This document shows, piece by piece, positions 35,953 to 43,514 of a stretch of 64,000 bases of DNA (position 1 is its first letter; the number at the start of each line of letters is the position of its first letter). Under the pieces are notes generated by a model that saw only the letters and a list, made by a program, of their open reading frames with translations, was not told where the DNA came from and ran no database searches. Location: positions 124,001-188,000 of the forward strand of contig JAIXSY010000041.1 of assembly GCA_027484445.1 (NCBI GenBank), in the 5' to 3' direction. The position numbers and the translations under genes are program-made. This DNA comes from Verrucomicrobiaceae bacterium (lineage in GTDB: Bacteria > Verrucomicrobiota > Verrucomicrobiia > Verrucomicrobiales > Verrucomicrobiaceae).

Positions 35953-38055
35953 TCAGCGCTTTCCTGGGGAGGACAAAAGCTGAGCGATGGCCTCCGGGGT
36001 CGGTGCCTGGGGAAAAAGGGCATAGAGCGCAGGCTGCCAGGGATCGAGCTGGACCTGAAGGTCACGGAGTTGACCGAGCTGCTCACCCGTGCGCAGATTC
36101 ACCACATGGCCGGGCTGCTGGAGCTGGGCGGTGAAGGTGATGGGCCGCTCCAGCGCTTCATTGCCGCCGACCTGGGCCAATTCCTCTCTCATGCGATACT
36201 CGATGTTGCGCTCAAAGGCGAGCAAACGGACCTGATCATCCACTTTGAACCGATGCACACGCACACGCGCATCAGCTGGCACCATGACGGGCGGGCGCAC
36301 ACCGCGCTCGGCAAGGAGTTGGCGGATGCTTTCGAGTGGAGCTGGATCAAAGTCAGCCTTGAGACGATTCACGGGATAGTCGCTGAGCGTGGCAGCGACC
36401 TCTTCGAAGGCTTTTTCTCCTGGATTGGTGCCAAAGGTCAGACGTGTGCGCTCGGGTGATGCGGAGACAGGCCAGTCAAAGTCCTTTCTCAGTCGCCCAT
36501 GTTCATCAAAGAGACCATGCGGGCCATCGGCGATGACGAGGCGATTCTCGCGCTTGGCAAAGCTACGCGCGGCATCGCGTTCCCCCTGGCTCATGGCCCA
36601 ACTCTGCGGCAGCACGAGCAGGCGCGGGGTCGTGGGCAGACCTTGGGCGAGCTGATCATGGCTGATGAAGGTGGGGCTGAAGCCGAGGTCTTGCAGGGCC
36701 TTGAGCCAGGCATTGCGCACGACGGCGTGGCGATTGTGATCCGCCTCGTAGCTGCTAAAGCGGCGCAGCCAGGTGCTGCCATCTGCGATGGATTCCAGGA
36801 GCCAGGCGACCTGGATGCTCGGCTGCGAGTAGTGAATGAGCAGCGGATCGCGCTCGCGTTCAGCCCGTAGGAAGAGCTGGGCCAGCGGAGTCGTCAGCGA
36901 TTGGAACACGGGAGCGAGCGCCTTGCCCTTTGCAGTCAAAGGCAAGTCGGGATGGTTGTAGTCGATGACATCCTCGCTCCACCAGATGATGCTGCCCTTG
37001 TCCCCCTCCAGCAGCAGGTGCCAGAGACGACGCATGGCCGGTTGTGTCTCTTTTTCAAAGACCGTGGCCAGGATAGGCTTGCCCGGCATGAAGGAGCCGA
37101 AGATCTCACGCGAATTGCAGATGTCATACGGCTCCACCCAGTCGAGAACCTGGCTCATGCGCCACAGATCATAGCCGCCAAAAGCGTGCGGCATCTGCGT
37201 GCCCTCGATCCCCACGGGCGTGGTGGGATCGACCTCATGGGAGACTTGGCGAAAATGATCCAGCGCCCGAGCCAAGGCGAGATCCATGTAACTGCGATGG
37301 TCCGCCCAGGGGGCAAAGTTCCAGCGCGTGGTCTCCTGCTTGGCCTTGGCGAGGTCGAGTTTTACGGCACGCACCTCGGCCCAGTCGGTCTTCGATTCTG
37401 GCCCCCGCTGATTGGAGCCCATGCGCTGCTTGATCTGATCTGTGGTAAAAGGCACGACTTCATCCCAGCTCGCAAAACTCGATTCCCAGTGCGCATTCAG
37501 CGCGTCCAGCGAGGCGTAGCGCGTCTTCAACCATTCACGAAAAGCGGCGAGCGAGGTGGGGGAAAAGTCATAATCAAAGGGATTTGCCGAGATGGTGGTG
37601 GAGAGCTCATCGCGCAGATCATGCATGAGCGGGGCATGGGGCGCAGCGTCGCGCGCCGTTTTTCTCATGCGGTCGCTCATCTTCTGAAGCCAAGCCGGAT
37701 CTTCCAGGGGGTAATCTCTGACCAGCGAGGCCATGTCACGCGTCTTGGCCCAGTCGGTCACAGTTTTGTCCCAGTTGGTGACCTTGGAGCGGAACTTCAG
37801 GCAGAGGCCTTCATTGATGATGTTCTCCACATAGTGCCCGAAGCCGTGCTTTTGGTAAAAGCTGGGATCACCCCCAGGGCCGATCATGCCGGTGTTGATG
37901 CCCAGCTCCTTCAGGCGCTGCGCCATCAGGGGATGGTCGAGCGCCTTTTGCCCCTTTTCTCCCATCCAGAGGATGACACGATAATCGGTCCAGGGGCGCA
38001 GAGTTTGCGCGTGCAGGGCAGCGCTGGTGGCGAGGAGACAAAGGAGGAGTTTCAT
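35953..38055 (-). CDS. Secreted glycoside hydrolase, GH42 (beta-galactosidase)-like
   Basis: 700 residues from the ATG at 38055 with signal peptide (KLLLCLLATSAALHAQ). GH42-like traits: GINTGMIGPGGDPSFY at the first barrel strand; DYDFSPTSLAAFREWLKTRY followed by LDALNAHWESSFASWDEVVP, a block almost diagnostic of GH42; and the later DHFRQVSHEVDPTTPVGIEG. The acid/base position reads LRDELS where most GH42 enzymes have NE, and a likely nucleophile is the Glu of VEPYDICNSREIFG or of VGIEG. The C-terminal third has a trimerisation-like fold (LLVLPQSWAMSQGERDAAR) and a small beta domain. It is probably exported and acts on a beta-galactoside or related polymer. The esterase gene upstream on the same strand could be co-transcribed. 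Confidence 0.8.
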   Translation of the reverse strand: MKLLLCLLATSAALHAQTLRPWTDYRVILWMGEKGQKALDHPLMAQRLKELGINTGMIGPGGDPSFYQKHGFGHYVENIINEGLCLKFRSKVTNWDKTVTDWAKTRDMASLVRDYPLEDPAWLQKMSDRMRKTARDAAPHAPLMHDLRDELSTTISANPFDYDFSPTSLAAFREWLKTRYASLDALNAHWESSFASWDEVVPFTTDQIKQRMGSNQRGPESKTDWAEVRAVKLDLAKAKQETTRWNFAPWADHRSYMDLALARALDHFRQVSHEVDPTTPVGIEGTQMPHAFGGYDLWRMSQVLDWVEPYDICNSREIFGSFMPGKPILATVFEKETQPAMRRLWHLLLEGDKGSIIWWSEDVIDYNHPDLPLTAKGKALAPVFQSLTTPLAQLFLRAERERDPLLIHYSQPSIQVAWLLESIADGSTWLRRFSSYEADHNRHAVVRNAWLKALQDLGFSPTFISHDQLAQGLPTTPRLLVLPQSWAMSQGERDAARSFAKRENRLVIADGPHGLFDEHGRLRKDFDWPVSASPERTRLTFGTNPGEKAFEEVAATLSDYPVNRLKADFDPAPLESIRQLLAERGVRPPVMVPADARVRVHRFKVDDQVRLLAFERNIEYRMREELAQVGGNEALERPITFTAQLQQPGHVVNLRTGEQLGQLRDLQVQLDPWQPALYALFPQAPTPEAIAQLLSSPGKR

Positions 38056-38157
38056 CGGTTGGGACTCACTCAAACGCTGCCACCTCGCCTTTGCCATCGG
38101 CGAAGATCTCAGCCGTTTGCTGAACTTTGCCTCAGTCGCTCAAGGGTTGGGCTCGCG

Positions 38158-39138
38158 TTAGGGCTTCTTGAGCACGCGAATGAGATACTCCATGGCCGAC
38201 TTTGGCACATCCCCCGCCACACCTGGATAAAAGAGGCTGCAAGAGACACCCTTCGCTTGGCAGTGCTCTTGCAGTTTGATGCCAAAGTTCGCGGTGTGCG
38301 TGGGGTCCTTTTGCTCCTGACCGAGCGCAGGAGCGCTGTTGTAATGGAGATAAACGGGAGGATCGTCCGAACTGACGAGGGCGTAAGGGGAATACTCTGC
38401 GATCCAGGGCAGGATCTTTTCTCGCGCAGCCAAAAAGGCCTCGAAGGTCGGCCGCTCTTGGCCCTGAGAGGGCAGAAAAGCATGGCCACCGTAGCGGCTG
38501 TTCGGCGTCCATTCCTTCATCTGCTGAGGATCCAGCGTGGTCTGGGCACCCATGACCGCTGCGCCAAGGAGGCGCGTGGACTCGCGGGCGATGGAGTCGC
38601 TGCTCTGCGGATCGGCGAGATCAGGATGAAAGGCGAGCCAGAGGCTGCTGCAGGCCCCGGCACTGCCGCCACTGGCCGCGATGCGGTTTTTATCCAGATT
38701 CCACTCGCGGGCCTTGCTGCGCACGGTCTGCAAAGCGCGGGCCGCATCGTGCAGCGGAGCCTTCACGGGCGGCACCACGTCCTGCGCCTGGGAGATGTAG
38801 CGGTAATTGATGGAGACGACGGAAATGCCCTCTTTCAAATAGGGTTCGACAGCGATGCCAGCCTTGTCGCCGCCCATCCAGCCACCGCCATGAATGAAGA
38901 AGAGCACCGGCGTGGGCTGGTCGGACTTGGCCTGCCAGAAGTCGAGCACATTGCGCTCATGCGGACCATACTTGTAGTTCGCGGCTGTGGGCGTGGGGTT
39001 CTTCGGATAGACCTTCTTTTTTGGCGCTGCCTTGGCCTTGGCAGCCGCTGGGGCTAGAGGAGGCTGCTGGGGTGTGGCTGAGGGCTCAGCTGCCCCGGTC
39101 AGGGTGGCGATGAGGGCAAGAGAAAGGGCGCATTTCAT
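38158..39138 (-). CDS. Secreted alpha/beta-hydrolase (esterase, BD-FAE/Hsl type)
   Basis: 326 residues with signal peptide (KCALSLALIATLTGAAEP) and a Pro/Ala/Lys linker. Oxyanion motif HGGGW at residues 83-87; nucleophile Ser159 in ASGGSAGACS; DDPPVYLHYN probably carries the acid; the C-terminal histidine is not certain (EHCQAKGV or neighbours). The block VLFFIHGGGWMGGDKAG and YLKEGISVVSINYRYI are typical of carbohydrate-acetyl or feruloyl esterase-like proteins of this phylum. Paired with the GH42-like gene about 100 bases downstream on the same strand, a deacylating role on a plant or algal polysaccharide is plausible but unproven. Confidence 0.85.
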   Translation of the reverse strand: MKCALSLALIATLTGAAEPSATPQQPPLAPAAAKAKAAPKKKVYPKNPTPTAANYKYGPHERNVLDFWQAKSDQPTPVLFFIHGGGWMGGDKAGIAVEPYLKEGISVVSINYRYISQAQDVVPPVKAPLHDAARALQTVRSKAREWNLDKNRIAASGGSAGACSSLWLAFHPDLADPQSSDSIARESTRLLGAAVMGAQTTLDPQQMKEWTPNSRYGGHAFLPSQGQERPTFEAFLAAREKILPWIAEYSPYALVSSDDPPVYLHYNSAPALGQEQKDPTHTANFGIKLQEHCQAKGVSCSLFYPGVAGDVPKSAMEYLIRVLKKP

Positions 39139-39205
39139 GAGGTTGGAGCCCCATCAAACGCGCCCTTGAGGTGTCGTCTCGCGCAGAGTTGGCCGACGCA
39201 GCGTC

Positions 39206-39589
39206 TTATTTCTTCATTCGGGTGACCCGCACGCCCATCTTGCTAGCGAGCGGACTTGGGGACTGGCGTGCATGCATCCAGTAGCTTGCGCCGGGTTCAT
39301 CGGGCTGTTCATGGCGATCCAGCAGCCCCGGTGGCTGATCACTGTCATCTGCGGTCAGCACGCCCAGCAGGCCATCCGACTCCACCGTCTTTGGCGCAGC
39401 AGGTGTGGCAGAGGCGGTCGCGGCAGAGGCGTCCGCCTTCACGCGCTTGTAAGTCACGCCCATCTTGCCCGCGATGGGAGAGCCATGGTTCGAGTAATAC
39501 TGGCGGCCATCGTTTTCGCCGCTGGCACAGCTGGAAAGAACGAGGGCAAACAGCGCCGCACAAGCGCCAAGGAGTCGGGTGGTGTTCAT
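39206..39589 (-). CDS. Putative lipoprotein with an internal repeat
   Basis: 127 residues from the ATG at 39589. Lipoprotein signal NTTRLLGACAALFALVLSSC with lipobox LSSC (lipidated Cys21). The mature part carries two copies of a short motif: GSPIAGKMGVTYKRVK near the start and PSPLASKMGVRVTRMK at the very end, separated by an Ala/Thr/Pro linker and GLLGVLTADDSDQPPGLLD. The repeat may be a peptide-binding or surface-anchoring element. No family recognised; monocistronic between the esterase and the next small gene. Confidence 0.65.
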   Translation of the reverse strand: MNTTRLLGACAALFALVLSSCASGENDGRQYYSNHGSPIAGKMGVTYKRVKADASAATASATPAAPKTVESDGLLGVLTADDSDQPPGLLDRHEQPDEPGASYWMHARQSPSPLASKMGVRVTRMKK

Positions 39590-39620
39590 GAGGAAAATGG
39601 CAGAAATCACGAGCGATAGA

Positions 39621-39935
39621 TCAGGGTACAAGCGCGTCAGGAGAATCCACGAAGAACTCCTTCAGCTCATCTTCCGTGGAGGTACGGATGCCTTCCAAAC
39701 GACGGCGGCTGCCGCGTTCGGTGCGCGGGCTATTTGCCGCACGGGTGACCAGATCGGTGATCAGCGGCGCAGCCACCACACTGCTAGCAGCCAGCAGGGT
39801 CAGGGCGATTACGTTTGAGGAACTGCGGCTCATGCCTCGACCAAAGAGGATGCCCAGCGCGCAGCCAGCGGCGGCGGGGGCGATGACACTGGCGTAGGCT
39901 TCATAGCGGTTGTCGGCGGTGGTTTCAGGAGGCAT
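39621..39935 (-). CDS. Small membrane protein of unknown function
   Basis: 104 residues from the ATG at 39935. Two hydrophobic stretches (YASVIAPAAAGCALGILFG and SNVIALTLLAASSVVAAPLITDLV) are separated by RGMSRSS, followed by a charged tail (RTERGSRRRLEG, TEDELKEFFVDSP). No family was recognised. It runs divergently from the mannose-1-phosphate guanylyltransferase gene and is probably separate from the lipoprotein gene 31 bases downstream, or co-transcribed with it. Confidence 0.6.
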   Translation of the reverse strand: MPPETTADNRYEAYASVIAPAAAGCALGILFGRGMSRSSSNVIALTLLAASSVVAAPLITDLVTRAANSPRTERGSRRRLEGIRTSTEDELKEFFVDSPDALVP

Positions 39936-40014
39936 AGCACGGCAAACATAGCAGATCCGCACATTCTCCAAAGAGGAATTTGCCCAGACTGGCAGCCGCT
40001 CCATGGTAAGAGTG

Positions 40015-41094
40015 ATGACCTCCGAAATGAATTCGAGATACGCGCTGGTGCTGGCTGGTGGCAGTGGACAGCGATTCTGGCCAATCAGCCGCGATGCCTT
40101 GCCGAAGCAGTTGCTGAAACTCTTCGGAGAAAAAACGCTGCTGGAGATGACCGTCGAGCGCCTGGATGGCGTGGTGCCGGTGGAAAACATCCTGGTGCTG
40201 ACCAGCCGCCAGCAGGAAGCTGCCGTGCGCACGCTTTTGCCTCAACTGCCTGCCGAGAACATCATCGCTGAGCCCGAAAAGCGTGACACGGCCCCCGCCA
40301 TTGCCCTGGCCGTGGGCTGGGTCGTGCGCCGAGATCCTGCTGCCACCATGCTAGTGCTGCCTGCGGATCACCTGATCCAAGACAAGGCGGAGTTTCACCG
40401 TGTACTCAACGTTTCCATCCAAGCGGCGGAGATGGGCAGCGCCCTGGTCACCATCGGCATCAAGCCAACCTGGCCCTGCCCCAGCTACGGCTATGTGGAG
40501 CGCGGTCGCCGCGCCACCCTCCCTGGAGTGGAAGACGCAGGAGTCTATGAGGTGCTGCGCTTCCGCGAAAAACCCAACCCTGACCTCGCCGAGCACTTCC
40601 TGAGCCAGGGCACCTTCACCTGGAATGCGGGCATGTTCATCTGGACGATCCCAGCGATTTTCAGCGAGATGAGTCGGCACTGCCCAGCATTGGCCGATTT
40701 CATCTCCGAACTCAGAGGCAACCGCGACTTCCAGGCCACGGTGAATAGCCAGTTCGGCAAGCTGCCGAAGCTCTCCATCGACTACGCGCTGATGGAGCGC
40801 GCCTCCCGCGTGCTGAACGTCGAGGCCACCTTTGACTGGGATGACGTGGGGAACTGGACCAGCGTCGGCCGCTACCTGCAGTCTGACACGGACAGCAACC
40901 AGCACAACTGTCCCTTTTCCCAAATCAGCTCGCAGAACAACATCGTGTTTTCCCAGACCGGGCAGCACATCGCCCTGCTCGGCGTGCAGGACTTGATCGT
41001 CGTCTCGGCCAAAGACGCCGTGCTGGTCACCAGCCGAGCCCACGCGGAGAACATCAAAAAGCTGGCGGACATGCTGCCTGCCGAACTCCGCTAA
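40015..41094 (+). CDS. manC: Mannose-1-phosphate guanylyltransferase
   Basis: Makes GDP-mannose from mannose-1-phosphate and GTP for exopolysaccharide and glycan synthesis. The nucleotidyltransferase signature YALVLAGGSGQRFWPISR is at the N-terminus, with the LPKQLLKLFG block after it; further motifs are EPEKRDTAPAIALA, VLPADHLIQD, YGYVERG, FREKPN, TWNAGMFIW and SIDYALMERA (F-D-W-D-D-V-G-N-W). No isomerase domain is attached, giving a single-domain enzyme of about 359 aa. Starts at 40003, 40015 and 40027 are all possible; 40015 has a weak AAGAG upstream. The O-methyltransferase gene begins 9 bases after its stop. Confidence 0.93.
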   Translation: MTSEMNSRYALVLAGGSGQRFWPISRDALPKQLLKLFGEKTLLEMTVERLDGVVPVENILVLTSRQQEAAVRTLLPQLPAENIIAEPEKRDTAPAIALAVGWVVRRDPAATMLVLPADHLIQDKAEFHRVLNVSIQAAEMGSALVTIGIKPTWPCPSYGYVERGRRATLPGVEDAGVYEVLRFREKPNPDLAEHFLSQGTFTWNAGMFIWTIPAIFSEMSRHCPALADFISELRGNRDFQATVNSQFGKLPKLSIDYALMERASRVLNVEATFDWDDVGNWTSVGRYLQSDTDSNQHNCPFSQISSQNNIVFSQTGQHIALLGVQDLIVVSAKDAVLVTSRAHAENIKKLADMLPAELR

Positions 41095-41103
41095 ACTCAG
41101 CCC

Positions 41104-42135
41104 ATGCTGGACATTCTACCCACCACCGATCCCGCCCAACTGCTGCGCTACCGGGACCGGCAATATTCGGCTGAGCTCATCGCCACGGCCCTGCTGCACT
41201 TTGACTTCTTCTCCTGGCTAGGAGAAAACGCAGGCGTGAACAGCGAGCAAACCGCTGCCCACTTCGGCTGGGCGCTGCGTCCGCTGGATGTCCTGCTCAC
41301 CCTTTGTCGTGCCAGCAGCCTCGTCAGCACCGACGCCAGCGGTAGGCACTACCTCACCCAGCTAGGCCGCGAGCACCTCGTGAAGGGCTCGCCTTGGTTC
41401 CTCGGTCCCTACTACGCCCCCATCCGTGACACTCCCATCGTGCAGGGCTTTCTCCAGGTGCTGAGCACGGGCAAGCCCGCTGGCTGGCAGGCCCAAGCCG
41501 ATGCCTCCGACTGGCACCAGTCGATGCTCGACCCTGTTTTCGCGCGCGGCTTCACCGATCTCATGAACTCGCGCGGCACCGCCTTCGGCCAGTATCTCGC
41601 CCGCGCCATCACCCCCTGGATTCAGCACCGCAGCCTCCTGCTCGATGTGGGCGGGGGCTCAGGCATCTACGCCTCCACCTTCGTCACCGCACACGCCCAG
41701 GTGCGCGCCATCGTGCTGGAGCAGCCGCCGGTCGATGAACTCGTGCGTGGCGAGATCGCCCGCCATGGCCTCAGCGACCGGATCGACGTGCTCTCTGGCG
41801 ACATGTTTGCCATCGACTGGCCCACCACTGACATCCTGCTGCTCTCCAATGTGCTGCACGACTGGGACGTGCCCGAGGCGCGCCAGCTCCTGCAAAAAGC
41901 AGCCGCCGCCCTGCCCGCAAGCGGCCTGCTTATCATCCACGACGCCTTTCTGAACGACGACAAAACCGGCCCCCTGCCTGTGGCCGAATACTCCGCCCTG
42001 CTCATGAGCATCACCCAGGGCCGCTGCTACAGCCCTGCCGAATACGCCGCCATGCTCACCGACACCGGCTTCCACCCCGGCCCCTACCAGTCCACCCTCG
42101 CCGACCGCGGCTTCATGGTAGCGCATCGGGCGTAA
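41104..42135 (+). CDS. SAM-dependent O-methyltransferase (plant/COMT-like family 2)
   Basis: 343 residues. The helical N-terminal part (ELIATALLHFDFFSWL, FGWALRPLDVLLTLC, YLTQLGREHLVKG) matches the dimerisation domain of COMT/hydroxyindole O-methyltransferase-type enzymes. The catalytic domain has the glycine motif LLDVGGGSGIYAS (Asp181), the second SAM strand IVLEQPPV, and SDRIDVLSGDMFAIDWPTTDILLLSNVLHDW, with the conserved SNVLHDW segment containing the catalytic-type histidine. The small-molecule substrate cannot be told. It follows the guanylyltransferase by 9 bases and is closed by a bidirectional terminator. Confidence 0.88.
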   Translation: MLDILPTTDPAQLLRYRDRQYSAELIATALLHFDFFSWLGENAGVNSEQTAAHFGWALRPLDVLLTLCRASSLVSTDASGRHYLTQLGREHLVKGSPWFLGPYYAPIRDTPIVQGFLQVLSTGKPAGWQAQADASDWHQSMLDPVFARGFTDLMNSRGTAFGQYLARAITPWIQHRSLLLDVGGGSGIYASTFVTAHAQVRAIVLEQPPVDELVRGEIARHGLSDRIDVLSGDMFAIDWPTTDILLLSNVLHDWDVPEARQLLQKAAAALPASGLLIIHDAFLNDDKTGPLPVAEYSALLMSITQGRCYSPAEYAAMLTDTGFHPGPYQSTLADRGFMVAHRA

Positions 42136-42164
42136 AAAAAAGCCGAGGAGTCGCCTCCTCGGCT
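42134..42164. terminator. Bidirectional terminator between methyltransferase and superoxide dismutase
   Basis: Perfect 10-bp stem AGCCGAGGAG (42141-42150)/CTCCTCGGCT (42155-42164) with loop TCGC. An eight-A run (42134-42141) precedes it, so on the minus strand the hairpin is followed by a T tract: a textbook terminator for the superoxide dismutase gene, 29 bases past its stop. In the plus direction the T tract is weak (CTTCTTC), so it may work less well for the methyltransferase. Confidence 0.9.
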
Positions 42165-42192
42165 TCTTCACCAAAAAATCAATCTGGCTGGA

Positions 42193-42804
42193 TCACTTCG
42201 CCTTAGCAAAGAGGTCAGCCACGGCGGACCAGTTCACCACATTCCACCAAGCGGTGATGTAGTCGGGGCGCTTGTTCTGATACTTGAGGTAGTAGGCGTG
42301 CTCCCAGACATCGCAGCCCAGAATGGGGGTGCCGCTGCCGTCCATGAGCGGATTGTCCTGGTTCGGGGTGGAGGTCACGGCCAGCTTGCCATCCTTCACG
42401 ACCAGCCAAGCCCAGCCGGAGCCGAAGCGAGTGGCGCCTGCCTTGGCAAAGGCTTCTTTGAAAGCCTCGAAGCTGCCAAAGGCGGCGTTGATGGCTTCGG
42501 CCAGTTCCCCGGTCGGCGGACCGCCAGCGTTGGGACCCATGATGTTCCAGAACAGGGTATGATTGAAGTGACCACCGCCGTTGTTGCGCACGGCAGCGCG
42601 GATGCCTTCTGGCACGTTGGCGATGTCTTTGCAAAGATCCTCAATGGACTTTGCCTCCAGCTCAGCGTTGCCGGCAATGGCGTTGTTGAGGTTGGTCACG
42701 TAGGCATTGTGATGGCGGCCATGATGGATCTCCATCGTCGTGGCATCAATGTGAGGCTCGAGTGCAGTTTTGTCGTATGGAAGCGGGGGTAAGGTGTGGG
42801 CCAT
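42193..42804 (-). CDS. sodA: Superoxide dismutase, Mn-type of the Fe/Mn family
   Basis: Dismutates superoxide to oxygen and hydrogen peroxide. 203 residues. Metal ligands are His27 (MEIHHGRHH), His82 (HFNHTLFW), Asp165 and His169 (GCDVWEHAYY). The outer-sphere pattern fits manganese: NNGGGHFNHTLFW has Gly where iron enzymes have AQ, and Gln149 occurs in TPNQDNPLMD. A cambialistic enzyme cannot be excluded. No signal peptide, so it is cytoplasmic. Monocistronic with a strong terminator. Confidence 0.96.
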   Translation of the reverse strand: MAHTLPPLPYDKTALEPHIDATTMEIHHGRHHNAYVTNLNNAIAGNAELEAKSIEDLCKDIANVPEGIRAAVRNNGGGHFNHTLFWNIMGPNAGGPPTGELAEAINAAFGSFEAFKEAFAKAGATRFGSGWAWLVVKDGKLAVTSTPNQDNPLMDGSGTPILGCDVWEHAYYLKYQNKRPDYITAWWNVVNWSAVADLFAKAK

Positions 42805-42935
42805 AATGGTTTTGGGGTTTGGTTCGGGAAGGGTTAGGTAGCGGGGATACGCCGGGCGGCAAGGGCGGGCTGCCGACCTTTTCCTGCTGAGTAGGGGCTT
42901 GATTCCAGGCTACGGCCCGTCATTCATGAGGTGCC

Positions 42936-43160
42936 ATGCCCACTTACGTTTACGAGACCATCCCCCAGTTTGAAGGTGATCCCCCCAAGCGCTTTGAGAT
43001 CCGCCAGAGCATGAAGGACGCGCCGCTGACACAGCATCCGGACAGTGGACAGCCAGTACGCCGTGTGCCCATTGGTGGAACTGGGCTCATGGGCGGCAGC
43101 TCATCGTCCGAGTCCACATCCAGCGGCGCTTCTTGCGGCACAGGCTGCGGCTGCCATTGA
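42936..43160 (+). CDS. FmdB-like small protein lacking the zinc-ribbon cysteines
   Basis: 74 residues: PTYVYETIPQFEGDPPKRFE, then IRQSMKDAPLTQHPDSGQPV and RRVPIGGTGLMG, and a Ser-rich end leading to ASCGTGCGCH. The frame of FmdB/zinc-ribbon proteins is obvious ('PTYEYRC..CG..FE..QS..D.PLT.CP.CG..VRR'), but every zinc-ribbon cysteine has been replaced (ETI, QHPDSG). Instead the extreme C-terminus ends in three cysteines and a histidine, which could bind metal or be an anchoring feature. ATG at 42936. Function unknown. The preceding 131 bases hold the superoxide dismutase promoter region. Confidence 0.8.
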   Translation: MPTYVYETIPQFEGDPPKRFEIRQSMKDAPLTQHPDSGQPVRRVPIGGTGLMGGSSSSESTSSGASCGTGCGCH

Positions 43161-43178
43161 GGCCCGGCGCACGGTGCG

Positions 43179-43480
43179 TTACAGCCTCAGCAGCTTCACC
43201 TTCCGAAACTCGATGCCCGCACCGGCATGTCGCCTCTGGAAGCCGATGTGGCCTTTCGTTGGCATCTCGCTCCACGGCTTGCCTTGCAGCCATTTCGGCA
43301 TATCGGAGCCGTCAGGATTGAGTTTGCCGTCCTTTCACTGTGTGAGGTCGATCTGTGTGATGAACGACTCATCGCGACCGGCCAGCAGCATGCTAAGCGT
43401 GTGCGCCATTCGAGTGCCCGCCGATGACGCTGCGCTCACAATCAATGGAACCAAGGGTAGAGAAAAACCAGAATAGTATC
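43179..43480 (-). pseudogene. DUF1080 (3-keto-disaccharide hydrolase-like) C-terminal remnant
   Basis: The minus-strand frame ending at TAA (43181-43179) reads KDGKLNPDGSDMPKWLQGKP, then WSEMPTKGHIGFQRRHAGAG and IEFRKVKLLRL, which is the C-terminal end of the DUF1080 sugar-hydrolase/lectin-like family. Directly before it is an in-frame TGA (QIDLTQ-stop-KDGKL) where a Trp codon would be expected, and further upstream the frame (SMLLAGRDESFIT) quickly loses likeness and has no start. Most of the gene is missing. It lies just downstream of the DUF1501 gene on the same strand, the usual position of the third member of PSD1-DUF1501-DUF1080 sets. The 354-base gap (43161-43514) holds nothing else. 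Confidence 0.65.
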
Positions 43481-43514
43481 GCTTCATGCTCGTGTCGAAA
43501 GAAGCGTGTCCCAA

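Noticed and set aside
36901..39057. Long plus-strand open frame opposite the GH42-like and esterase genes
   Set aside because: It is antisense to two clearly conserved minus-strand proteins, has no family likeness and spans their intergenic gap; a high-GC shadow frame.
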